A DNA stretch of 7,280 nucleotides from an uncultured Ruminococcus sp. (GCA_937880065.1 CALFMA010000465.1:1-7280); one strand, 5' to 3'; numbered from the stretch's first letter, positions 1 to 6,402 are shown. Notes: generated by a model from the sequence alone, not told the origin. Translations and numbers: made by a program.

Positions 1-39
1 ATGTTCAGACCTGCACAGGATGCTGCTCCTCAGCAGTAA
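1..39 (+). CDS. C-terminal end of an unidentified protein (partial)
   Basis: Frame 1 is open from the window edge and ends with a TAA at 37-39, giving a C-terminus that reads MFRPAQDAAPQQ. The codons (gct, cag, gca, cct) resemble those of yajC downstream, which is why this frame is preferred. Frame 3 is also open, to a TAA at 72-74, and cannot be excluded with so few codons. No family can be recognised from twelve residues. The ATG at position 1 is probably an internal methionine rather than a start. Confidence 0.4.
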   Translation: MFRPAQDAAPQQ

Positions 40-85
40 GCGGCGGAAACATAGGAAACATCACTAAAAATTAAGACATGTTATC

Positions 86-113
86 AAAGCGGTAGATTTT
101 TTTCTACCGCTTT
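86..113 (+). terminator. Hairpin terminator or attenuator before the nuclease gene
   Basis: A perfect 11-bp stem (aaagcggtaga at 86-96 paired with tctaccgcttt at 103-113) closes on a loop of six T. Only three T end the 3' arm and the sequence after it is A-rich, so the classical U tract is weak. It fits a terminator for the gene ending upstream. Because it also lies 25 bases before the next start codon, it could act in the leader of that gene. No convincing promoter is visible between the hairpin and the gene. Confidence 0.55.
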
Positions 114-138
114 AAACAAATATAAAGGAGTGATATAA

Positions 139-1269
139 ATGACTTTTGATGAAAAGTTTGAACAATATCTCCAACGTGTATATCGTATTCGTGAACAGCT
201 TGATGACTTATCAGAAGAAGCGACAAAAAATGCACTTATCATGCCATTTTTCTCAATGTTGGGATATGATGTATTCGATACCAACGAATTTACTCCGGAA
301 TTCACCTGCGATGTTGCCACAAAGAAAGGCGAAAAAATCGACTATGCTATTATGAAAGACGGAGAGCCGACCATGCTGATTGAATGCAAAAGGGCAGGGA
401 TGAAACTTCAAAAACAGCAACAAGCACAGTTAATTCGTTATTTCTCCACAAATAGATGTCGCATCGCCATTTTAACAAATGGAATAATATATCATTTTTT
501 CAGTGATTTAAATGCTCCTAATATTATGGATGATGAACCGTTTTTATCATTTAATCTTTTGGAAGATGATTCAACAATCTATCGTTCTTCTGTTCAACAA
601 TTTCAGAAAGAAACATTCGATGTAAAGAATGTAATTTCAAAAGCAGTATTTCAAAAATATGCAAAAGTTGTTGAAAAAACAATACGTGAAGATTTAGAAT
701 CTCCAAGTGACGCACTTGTAAAATATTTTCTTTCAAGACCAGAAATTGTTACGGGAAGCCGCATTACATCACACATGATTGACAAATATCGAGAAGTAAC
801 AAAAGCGGCTTTACTGAAAGTTTTTGCCAAAAATATTATACAGGTATCAACAGAAGAAAAAGATTTTAATAAGAAAACTGTAAAAGAAGAATTCATTCCT
901 CAAACACCTGAAGAATCTTTAAAAGAAATAGTTAAAGAAAATGCGACAATTACGGAAACATCAGAGAATCAATATGTTGAGAATGTTGTCGAGGAAAAGC
1001 CTTCTGTTACAACATTTGCATCTGCTGATGAAATCTTTAATTATATTTCAGACCATTCTTCTGAAATCGGCAACGGCATATCTTGCACCAAAGAAGATAA
1101 CATTGATTTCATACGTTTGCATATCTATACATCCAACACTCAGAAGCTTGCTGTTTTGAAAATTATGAAATCTGATATGTCTTTACAATTGCGAAAATTC
1201 ACAAATGGGATACCGTCAGCATATCCTGTACAATCGATAGAAGATGTAATAAATGCTTTAAAATTATAG
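139..1269 (+). CDS. Orphan type I restriction HsdR-N-like nuclease domain protein
   Basis: A 376-residue protein whose first ~160 residues match the N-terminal nuclease region of type I restriction R subunits (HSDR_N_2, COG4748-like). Visible landmarks are an early helix with E27 and the stretch NALIMPFFSMLGY, D68 in KIDYAI, the E82-C-K84 triad in MLIECK, and a QxxxY motif (Q97 to Y101, QLIRY). Together these fit the PD-(D/E)XK fold with the QxxxY signature of HsdR. The strand AILTNG at 110-115 is also typical. There is no room for the helicase motor of a full HsdR (about 1000 residues), and no hsdM or hsdS is next to it. Residues ~240-290 are a charged linker; ~292-376 form a second small domain I do not recognise. 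The start is set by AAGGAG at 125-130, eight bases before the ATG. The gene is visibly more AT-rich than yajC, which suggests transfer. A role in degrading foreign DNA is inference. Confidence 0.8.
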   Translation: MTFDEKFEQYLQRVYRIREQLDDLSEEATKNALIMPFFSMLGYDVFDTNEFTPEFTCDVATKKGEKIDYAIMKDGEPTMLIECKRAGMKLQKQQQAQLIRYFSTNRCRIAILTNGIIYHFFSDLNAPNIMDDEPFLSFNLLEDDSTIYRSSVQQFQKETFDVKNVISKAVFQKYAKVVEKTIREDLESPSDALVKYFLSRPEIVTGSRITSHMIDKYREVTKAALLKVFAKNIIQVSTEEKDFNKKTVKEEFIPQTPEESLKEIVKENATITETSENQYVENVVEEKPSVTTFASADEIFNYISDHSSEIGNGISCTKEDNIDFIRLHIYTSNTQKLAVLKIMKSDMSLQLRKFTNGIPSAYPVQSIEDVINALKL

Positions 1270-1278
1270 AACATAATA

Positions 1279-1311
1279 AAATCCCCCTGTCTTTTTATAG
1301 CAGGGGGATTT
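1279..1311 (+). terminator. Rho-independent terminator after the nuclease gene
   Basis: A perfect 11-bp stem with five consecutive G-C pairs (aaatccccctg at 1279-1289 with cagggggattt at 1301-1311) begins ten bases after the nuclease stop codon. The + strand tail is a short ttt. On the - strand the tail is TTTTATTATG, so it could also stop antisense transcription. It separates the nuclease gene from the yajC promoter. Confidence 0.8.
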
Positions 1312-1364
1312 GCATAACAGGAAAAATGATAATCCCCTTGTACAAAATAAATTTCCAAAAACCC

Positions 1365-1393
1365 TTGCAATTTTCGGCTATATATGGTATAAT
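1365..1393 (+). promoter_or_regulatory. Sigma-A promoter of yajC with extended -10
   Basis: A -35 box TTGCAA (1365-1370) and a perfect -10 box TATAAT (1388-1393) are 17 bases apart, and TGG directly before the -10 box adds an extended -10 element. Transcription would begin near 1400, leaving a leader of about 30 bases before yajC. This is the clearest promoter in the window, and it shows that yajC is transcribed independently of the upstream nuclease gene. Confidence 0.85.
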
Positions 1394-1432
1394 GAAATGA
1401 GTAAGTCTTAATCGACGAAAGGAGTTATTATT

Positions 1433-1951
1433 ATGAAAAGAAAGTTTTTATACGCATTGGTGACAGCTGCAATTACAGCAATGTCAGCAAGCACAATGGC
1501 AATGACAGCCTTTGCAGAGGGCGAGGCAGCAGATACAGCAGCAACAGGACAGCAGCAGCCTACAGGTATGGGCGTACAGCTTATCCTCTCACTTGTACTT
1601 ATGTTTGTTCTCCTCTACTTTATGGCTATCAGACCACAGAAAAAGCGTGAGCAGGAAGCTAAGGATATGCAGAACAGCTTACAGGTTGGCGATGAAATCA
1701 TTACAAGCGGCGGTATTGTTGGTATGATTTTCCGTATCGGTGATGATACTGTTGTTATTGAAACAGGCGGCGAGCGTCATAAGCTTCGCATTAAGAAGTG
1801 GGCAATTGCTGAAAATGTAACTGCAATGGAGCGTGCTAAGGAAGCTCAGGCAGCTGCTAAGTCTAAGCTTGCATCAGCAGGTGTAACCGCTGACGAAGAC
1901 GACAAGAAAAAGTCCAAGAAGAACAAGAAATCCGAGGATAACGAGGAATAA
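1433..1951 (+). CDS. yajC: Sec translocon accessory protein YajC
   Basis: YajC is a small membrane protein that associates with SecDF and the SecYEG protein-export channel. This 172-residue protein shows the family core: a membrane helix at ~48-66, directly followed by RPQKKR (67-72), and then the cytoplasmic domain containing GDEIITSGGIVG. It differs from compact YajC proteins in two ways. Residues 1-28 look like a cleavable signal peptide (MKRK, a hydrophobic stretch, and an AFA site before E29), followed by a short Q/T/A-rich linker. The C-terminus (~130-172) is an alanine-rich helix ending in a Lys/Asp/Glu-rich tail. AAAGGAG at 1418-1424, eight bases upstream, supports the ATG. It has its own promoter and is followed closely by a TIGR04086-like gene. 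Function is well supported by family; the effect of the signal peptide on topology is inference. Confidence 0.95.
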   Translation: MKRKFLYALVTAAITAMSASTMAMTAFAEGEAADTAATGQQQPTGMGVQLILSLVLMFVLLYFMAIRPQKKREQEAKDMQNSLQVGDEIITSGGIVGMIFRIGDDTVVIETGGERHKLRIKKWAIAENVTAMERAKEAQAAAKSKLASAGVTADEDDKKKSKKNKKSEDNEE

Positions 1952-1957
1952 AAAAAT

Positions 1958-1999
1958 AAACCTTCCCATAGTATTTAATATACTTCGGGGAGGTTTTTT
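1958..1999 (+). terminator. Terminator between yajC and the TIGR04086-like gene
   Basis: The outer stem pairs 1958-1967 with 1987-1996 (ten pairs, one G-U). After a 2x2 internal loop, an inner 5-bp stem pairs agtat (1970-1974) with atact (1980-1984) around a five-base loop. Six T (1994-1999) follow. It begins seven bases after the yajC stop codon and ends only three bases before the next start codon, so the two genes share a transcript only by read-through. Confidence 0.8.
1987..1993 (+). promoter_or_regulatory. Ribosome binding site embedded in the terminator 3' arm
   Basis: GGGGAGG lies nine bases before the ATG at 2003 and is the only good Shine-Dalgarno sequence for that gene. The same bases form the 3' arm of the terminator stem. 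In a read-through transcript starting at the yajC promoter the site would be base-paired and hidden. A transcript beginning inside the hairpin would leave it free, but no separate promoter is evident. Confidence 0.65.
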
Positions 2000-2002
2000 G
2001 TT

Positions 2003-2395
2003 ATGGGACGTAATGGGAAAAAGCTGTGGGACAGCGGTTTATTCGGCTTCGGCATATCGGTGGGATTCGGCTTGCTATGCGGATTTGCCTGCTGTATGAT
2101 ATGCTCTGCGGCATCTTATTTTATATTCAACGGAATGATGTTTACGGGAATTTTTTCATATATCTGCCTTATGGTAAGCGGATATTGCGGAGGGTGGCTG
2201 TGCGGAAAATACCGCCGCAAATTCGGCTTAATTGAGGGTGCTATCTGCGGTGGGATTATGTACGGGATTATCCTTGTAATATCCCTGCAAATGGGGGAAT
2301 TCACTTCCCCTGTGAAACTCATAGTCCTCGGAATTTCGGGAGCATTTGGCGGCATATCGGGGGTAAATACCATAAGACCAAAAGGGTTGATGTAA
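2003..2395 (+). CDS. TIGR04086-like (DUF3792) four-helix membrane protein
   Basis: A 130-residue, very hydrophobic, glycine-rich protein with about four membrane helices (roughly residues 13-41, 44-66, 76-96 and 104-122) and short basic ends (MGRNGKK at the start, RPKG near the end). Length, helix count and position directly behind yajC match the TIGR04086/DUF3792 family of Firmicutes. That family has no assigned function; the recurring yajC linkage suggests a link to membrane protein export, which is inference. Several cysteines (CGFACCMIC) lie in the first two helices. The ATG is set by GGGGAGG nine bases upstream, which is part of the preceding terminator. A strong bidirectional terminator follows the stop codon after one base. 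Confidence 0.8.
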   Translation: MGRNGKKLWDSGLFGFGISVGFGLLCGFACCMICSAASYFIFNGMMFTGIFSYICLMVSGYCGGWLCGKYRRKFGLIEGAICGGIMYGIILVISLQMGEFTSPVKLIVLGISGAFGGISGVNTIRPKGLM

Positions 2396-2396
2396 T

Positions 2397-2429
2397 AAAA
2401 AGGGTTCACATTTTTCGTGAACCCTTTTT
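2397..2429. terminator. Bidirectional terminator between convergent genes
   Basis: A perfect 13-bp stem pairs 2397-2409 with 2417-2429 around a seven-base loop. The arms start and end with five A and five T, so each strand reads as a G-C stem with a U tract. It fits exactly between the stop codon of the membrane protein gene (ending at 2395) and the htrA stop codon (starting at 2432), serving both. Confidence 0.92.
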
Positions 2430-2431
2430 AT

Positions 2432-3958
2432 TTAATAATCTCCGCTTGTGTCTTCCATAAGCATGAATTCAATGTCGTATTCCTCAATATTTCCGTCTTT
2501 GTCAACCTTTGCACAAGTTGCAGGAACAGTATCTCCTGCACCGTAGCTTGCACTGATAGTATCGTAAAGTTCGTCATATGTTTCAACGTGAACGCCGTCA
2601 ATTTTTGTGATAAAATCGCCGATTTCAAGAGCAGTATTGGCAATATCGCAATCCTCGCTTATATCGTTGATATAAATTCCCTTGAAATTCTTGGGAAGCT
2701 CATAGCCAAGCTCACTCATAATTGTCATTCTGTTAGCCTCGGTACTCATATCAATAAGAGTGATACCAATACGGAATCTTCCGCCAACAAATCCATTGCT
2801 GATAAGTTCCTCAATAATAGGCTTTGCCTCGTTGATTGTAATAGCAAAACCAAGTCCCTCGTAAAATCCGCTGATATACTTTGAGGAAGTAATTCCGATT
2901 ACCTGACCGTACATATTAACGAGCGCACCGCCCGAATTTCCTGGAGAAATAGCGGCATTCGTCTGAATACAGTTCATCTCAAAGCCTGTGGAATCACTTC
3001 TGATTTCACGGTTTACTGCGGAAACAATACCGTTTGTGACAGTTCCCGTAAGACCTGCGGGATTTCCGATAGCAATAACTTCCTCACCAACTACAACTTC
3101 ATCGGAATCGCCGAGAGTTGCAGGAACAAGGTCCGATGCATTTATTTTCAGAACGGCAATATCAGTTTTTGAATCTCTGCCCACAATGACAGCGGAATGA
3201 ACCTTGCCGTCAGCGGTGTGGACATCGTGAAATCCGTCTGCTTTAAGAACATGGGCATTTGTAACAATATATCCGTCATTGTTGAGGACAACACCTGAAC
3301 CTGTACCGTTGAGTTTGTTGTGGAAAGCGTCGTTATATGTGTAAATTTCCACAATTGATTCCCTTACCGCCGCAGCTGCACCCTCGGTGGAATATCTGCC
3401 GAATTCATCAAGCTGCTCTGCTATTTTATCCGATTCCTCCGGCTTGGAATTCTGGAAAATAACAACCTTGTCGGAGTTGTGGATAGTTGGTATTCTGTCC
3501 TTGCTTGTTACAACATCGTACACAATGCCTGTAATTCCGATAGCGGCAGCTACGATTGTCAACACGATAAACGTCACAACTATTGTAGTTTCACGGCGGC
3601 TGCGCTTTTTTATTTCCTTGAATTCAGCCTCAGCTACCTGTTCGGGAGTTATAGGCTGCTGATACGAATTGTATCTGTATTGCTGTGAATTAGCATTATA
3701 TTGCTGATAGCCGTTAGGGTTCTGCTGTGGGTAACCGTTTGGTCGTGGCTGCTGCGGATTTTGCTGTGGGTAGGCGTTTGGTCGTGGCTGCTGCTGATTT
3801 TGCTGTGGATAGCCGTTTTGCTGCGGGTAGCTGTTCTGTACAGGCTGATTAGCATTATATTGCTGCCCGTTTAAATCAGTCGGCTGTGGATTTTGCTCTA
3901 TCGGGGGAATTAAATTTTCCCTTTCCAGTTCATTGAATAAATTTTCTCTGCGGTCCAT
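2432..3958 (-). CDS. htrA: HtrA/DegP-type membrane-anchored serine protease with PDZ domain
   Basis: A 508-residue HtrA-family protease that would degrade misfolded proteins outside the membrane. Order of parts: a cytoplasmic N-terminus (1-123) rich in Pro, Gln, Asn and Tyr with repeated YPQQN and QQPRPN motifs; a basic stop (KKRSRR, 117-122); one membrane helix (~124-149); a trypsin-like domain (~190-390); and a C-terminal PDZ domain (~393-500). The catalytic triad is complete: H236 in TNAHV, D266 in TDIAVL, S342 in GNSGGAL. The LGFAI motif at the protease-PDZ boundary is also present. AAGGAG (3964-3969), five bases from the ATG, overlaps the stop codon of the kinase gene, so the two are translationally close (nine-base gap). 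It is the last gene of the operon and ends two bases before the bidirectional terminator. HtrA homologues in Firmicutes are commonly induced by CssRS or CiaRH systems; control by the adjacent pair is inferred. Confidence 0.93.
   Translation of the reverse strand: MDRRENLFNELERENLIPPIEQNPQPTDLNGQQYNANQPVQNSYPQQNGYPQQNQQQPRPNAYPQQNPQQPRPNGYPQQNPNGYQQYNANSQQYRYNSYQQPITPEQVAEAEFKEIKKRSRRETTIVVTFIVLTIVAAAIGITGIVYDVVTSKDRIPTIHNSDKVVIFQNSKPEESDKIAEQLDEFGRYSTEGAAAAVRESIVEIYTYNDAFHNKLNGTGSGVVLNNDGYIVTNAHVLKADGFHDVHTADGKVHSAVIVGRDSKTDIAVLKINASDLVPATLGDSDEVVVGEEVIAIGNPAGLTGTVTNGIVSAVNREIRSDSTGFEMNCIQTNAAISPGNSGGALVNMYGQVIGITSSKYISGFYEGLGFAITINEAKPIIEELISNGFVGGRFRIGITLIDMSTEANRMTIMSELGYELPKNFKGIYINDISEDCDIANTALEIGDFITKIDGVHVETYDELYDTISASYGAGDTVPATCAKVDKDGNIEEYDIEFMLMEDTSGDY
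3722..3799 (-). repeat. Two tandem 39-bp in-frame repeats in htrA
   Basis: Copies at 3722-3760 and 3761-3799 differ at only a few bases, and a diverged partial copy follows from 3800. Each codes for 13 residues of the QQPRPN-xYPQQNP type. Because the unit is a multiple of three, copy-number change would lengthen or shorten the cytoplasmic tail without breaking the frame. Confidence 0.8.
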
Positions 3959-3967
3959 AATTGCTCC

Positions 3968-5413
3968 TTAATTCTGTTTATCTTTATCTTTTTTGGTGCA
4001 GTCCTTTGGAATCTGCACAAGGAATTCCGTATATTCGCCGTAAACACTCTTTACAACAATGTGACCGTTGTGAAGATGTACGATTTTACGTGAAATTGAC
4101 AAACCAAGTCCAAGACCCGTCTTATCCTTTCCACGGGAGGAATCAGTTTTATAGAATCGGTTGAAAACCTGCTCTATTTCGGAATCTTTAAGTCCTTCAC
4201 CTGTATTTTTTATGCCTACAGTACACATATCTTCCTTTTCCTCAAAGGTAAATGACAATGTACCGCCTTCATTTACGAATTTTACGGCATTTTCAACGAG
4301 ATTATAAATAACCTGCTGCATAAGGTCAGCGTCAACAACTGCAAAAAGTCGGCTGCTGTCAAGTTCCTCAATCTCTAACTTTTTCTCCTCAATACGCTTT
4401 TCGAACATCAGCACAACTTTGATAACAAGCTCTGTGAGGTTCGTTTCCTGAAAATTCGGGCGGAGAGTACCTGCTTCAAATCGGCTCATATTGAGCATTG
4501 AACTTATGAGAATTCGCAGACGCTGAATTTCCTGTGATACAAGAATGAGATATTCCTGCTGACGGCTTTTTTTGATTGTACCGTCAAGAATACCATCCAC
4601 AAATCCGCCTATGGTTGTCATAGGTGTACGAAGTTCGTGGGATACATTTGAAATAAATGTGCTGCTTGTTTCCTCGCTTTTTTCAACATTCGATGCAAGA
4701 GTGTTGACAAGGTCGCAGATACGTTTGAAATTCGGGGAAATATCCGTGGAAAGCTTTTCTGCAAAGTTATCCTTGGAATATTCCTCTAAAATTCGGAGAA
4801 ATTCCTCCTCAAATTGCAGAGTAGCCTTTAATTTTCGTCTTAAAACAAGAAAACAGCCAATGAAAAATATAAGTGCAAAGGTGCTGTATAATGCAACTGT
4901 AGTTATTATGAAAATTTCGGATTCTTCTGTTGTACCAGCCGCCAAAACATACATAGGGGTATATTTTCCGTCATTTTCACGGAAAAATGCCTTTGTAATG
5001 TAGTTGAATGACGGAACGCTCTGCGAGAGATATTTTGAACTTAATCCAAGAATATCGTCCTTTTCAAGCTCTGATATAGTGGAACGATTCAGCTTTTTTG
5101 ACAAATCGCCGTCGTGAGATGAAATACAAATGCCATCACTATTAAAAAGGAAAATACGCACTTCCTGTTCACAGGAAATTTTTTCGCAAAGATAGTTTGC
5201 ACTCTGGATATAGTTGTTCTTATCCCGTGAGTATTCATCAGTAATGCAGCTTATAAACAAATCTCCCGATGCTTTTACCTTTTCAAGCTGTTCCTTGCGA
5301 AAAAAATGCGAACTTATATTGGTTACAAACACTCCAAGAAGAATAAGCACCGATGCAACAATGACTATAGTCAGTCTGAACATCTGATAATATGAACTGT
5401 TTCTGGCTTTCAA
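3968..5413 (-). CDS. Two-component sensor histidine kinase (HisKA/HATPase_c), TTG start
   Basis: A 481-residue membrane sensor kinase that would phosphorylate the response regulator encoded upstream. Numbering from the chosen TTG: membrane helix ~12-33, an extracytoplasmic sensor region of about 130 residues (~34-165) with no recognised domain, membrane helix ~166-191, a linker that may be HAMP-like, then the dimerisation domain with the phospho-acceptor H259 (VSHELRTP). The ATPase domain has the N box (N375, ENAVKF), a G1 motif NTGEG (403-407) with N where D is most common, an F box (FNRFYKTD, 417-424) and the G2 motif GLGLGL (433-438). The TTG at 5411-5413 is preferred because AAAGGAAG sits eight bases upstream. 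The same frame stays open to a TTG at 5464, adding 17 residues, but that start has no ribosome binding site. The C-terminus is Lys/Asp-rich. The stop codon TAA overlaps the htrA ribosome binding site. Confidence 0.93.
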   Translation of the reverse strand: MKARNSSYYQMFRLTIVIVASVLILLGVFVTNISSHFFRKEQLEKVKASGDLFISCITDEYSRDKNNYIQSANYLCEKISCEQEVRIFLFNSDGICISSHDGDLSKKLNRSTISELEKDDILGLSSKYLSQSVPSFNYITKAFFRENDGKYTPMYVLAAGTTEESEIFIITTVALYSTFALIFFIGCFLVLRRKLKATLQFEEEFLRILEEYSKDNFAEKLSTDISPNFKRICDLVNTLASNVEKSEETSSTFISNVSHELRTPMTTIGGFVDGILDGTIKKSRQQEYLILVSQEIQRLRILISSMLNMSRFEAGTLRPNFQETNLTELVIKVVLMFEKRIEEKKLEIEELDSSRLFAVVDADLMQQVIYNLVENAVKFVNEGGTLSFTFEEKEDMCTVGIKNTGEGLKDSEIEQVFNRFYKTDSSRGKDKTGLGLGLSISRKIVHLHNGHIVVKSVYGEYTEFLVQIPKDCTKKDKDKQN

Positions 5414-5421
5414 GGCATTCA

Positions 5422-5429
5422 CTTCCTTT
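5422..5429 (-). promoter_or_regulatory. Ribosome binding site that decides the kinase start
   Basis: AAAGGAAG on the - strand lies eight bases before the TTG at 5411-5413. No comparable sequence precedes the farther TTG at 5464 or the in-frame GTG at 5420-5422. An overlapping out-of-frame ATG here opens only ATG-CCT-TGA, whose stop overlaps the TTG start. Confidence 0.7.
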
Positions 5430-5471
5430 ATGTATAAGCTTATGTCGGTATGCAATATGTGCAATAAATGA

Positions 5472-5505
5472 GGGGACAGACAGACTGCCCCCTAAATCAG
5501 GCAGG
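5472..5505 (-). promoter_or_regulatory. Possible attenuating hairpin between regulator and kinase genes
   Basis: Read on the - strand, GGGGGCAG (5485-5492) pairs with CTGTCCCC (5472-5479) over eight pairs, one of them G-U, around a five-base loop. The tail TCATTTATTGC is only weakly U-rich, so it would be an inefficient terminator. The GGCAG part could instead pair with CTGCC a few bases upstream (5499-5503), making two mutually exclusive folds. The effect would be to lower kinase and protease expression relative to the regulator. Function is inference. Confidence 0.4.
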
Positions 5506-5508
5506 GAA

Positions 5509-6216
5509 TTATTCTTCCTCTTCTGCCTCGAATTTATATCCTACGCCCCAAACGGTTTTCAAAGCCCATTTTTCGGAAATACCCTCAAGCTTTTCACGGA
5601 GTCTTTTAATGTGAACGTCAATTGTTCTGGAGTCGCCGTAGTATTCAAATCCCCATACTTCGTCAAGAAGCTGATCTCTTGTATATACTCTGTTGGGATT
5701 AGCAGCAAGGTAATAGAGAAGTTCAAGCTCCTTAGGAGGTGTGTCGATAATCTTTCCGTTAACTTTGAGTTCATAGCGTGTCATATTGACAGAAAGCTTC
5801 TCATAGCGAACTTCCTTAACCTCCGGCTCTACGTTAATATTGCCCACACGGCGTGTAACAGCGTTGATACGAGCGATAACTTCCTTTGCGTCGAAAGGCT
5901 TTACGATATAGTCATCAGCACCAAGTTCAAGACCGATAACCTTATCAATTGTTTCGCCCTTAGCGGTAATCATAATAATCGGCACATTTGACTTTTTGCG
6001 GATTTCACGGCAAACCTGCCAGCCGTCAATACCGGGGAGCATAATGTCGAGAAGAACCATATCAGGCTTCAGGGCATTAAATTTAACAACAGCTTCCTCG
6101 CCGTCGTGGGAGAGAATTACGCTGTAGCCGTCCTTTTCAAGATAAAGACGGAGGAGATCGCATATATTTTTATCGTCGTCAACGATTAATATTTTCAGAC
6201 TTTTTTCATTTGCCAT
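5509..6216 (-). CDS. OmpR/PhoB-family response regulator
   Basis: A 235-residue transcription regulator with a receiver domain (~7-120) and a winged-helix DNA-binding domain (~137-230). All receiver landmarks are present: acidic pocket D13-D14-D15, phospho-acceptor D57 (LLDIMLPGIDG), T84 and K106 in DDYIVKPF. The C-terminal domain has the usual TPPKELELL segment and the recognition-helix region DSRTIDVHIKRLREKL (195-210). The ATG is supported by AGAAGG (6225-6230) eight bases upstream. It is the first gene of the operon with the kinase (95-base gap) and htrA. Its own promoter could not be identified with confidence. The upstream region is occupied by a long palindrome and a C-run array that may hold its control sites. 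The protein ends in a run of glutamates (EAEEEE). Confidence 0.95.
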   Translation of the reverse strand: MANEKSLKILIVDDDKNICDLLRLYLEKDGYSVILSHDGEEAVVKFNALKPDMVLLDIMLPGIDGWQVCREIRKKSNVPIIMITAKGETIDKVIGLELGADDYIVKPFDAKEVIARINAVTRRVGNINVEPEVKEVRYEKLSVNMTRYELKVNGKIIDTPPKELELLYYLAANPNRVYTRDQLLDEVWGFEYYGDSRTIDVHIKRLREKLEGISEKWALKTVWGVGYKFEAEEEE

Positions 6217-6237
6217 TTAAAAAACCTTCTTTCTTTT

Positions 6238-6402
6238 GGGGTTCTCTAAAAACCGGAACACGAGCAGAATTCCGTATATGACATATGTCAGTTACAAGGC
6301 GGCAAACCGCAGTAATACTTTGTGTATTGCAAGGTTTGTCAACGCAGTAAATGATATATGTCATAGGAAGTCTGCCGTGAGGGAGGTTTTTAGAGGTTCC
6401 CT
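6238..6402. repeat. ~165-bp imperfect palindrome (fold-back element)
   Basis: The two halves are inverted copies over nearly the whole length. The clearest matched blocks are ctctaaaaacc (6244-6254) with ggtttttagag (6385-6395), and tatgacatat (6277-6286) with atatgtcata (6356-6365). A cacg/gcaga/ttcc region lies between these blocks, and an aatac/gtatt stem around tttgt (~6314-6328) closes the centre. The left half holds a perfect 12-bp palindrome TGACATATGTCA (6279-6290), and the right half a one-mismatch copy (6352-6363). A small GCGG-caaa-CCGC hairpin (6299-6310) is an alternative local fold. It starts eight bases upstream of the response regulator's ribosome binding site. It could be a MITE-like repeat, an RNA structure in the leader, or both. 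No transposase and no clear target duplication are visible. Confidence 0.75.

Noticed and set aside
2417..2884. 155-codon + strand frame opposite the htrA 3' end
   Set aside because: It starts inside the terminator hairpin and is antisense to the HtrA PDZ region; its composition is that of a reverse-complement shadow.
4572..5003. 143-codon + strand frame opposite the kinase gene
   Set aside because: It is antisense to the kinase dimerisation and membrane region, with no supporting signals.
5392..5991. 199-codon + strand frame opposite the response regulator and kinase start
   Set aside because: It is antisense to two genes with complete domain motifs and has no ribosome binding site or recognisable domain.
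6314..6342. Sigma-A promoter for the response regulator (TTGACA at 6337-6342 on the - strand)
   Set aside because: The -35 box is perfect, but the hexamer at 17-base spacing is AGTATT, a poor -10, and both lie inside the palindrome stem. It is too weak to call.
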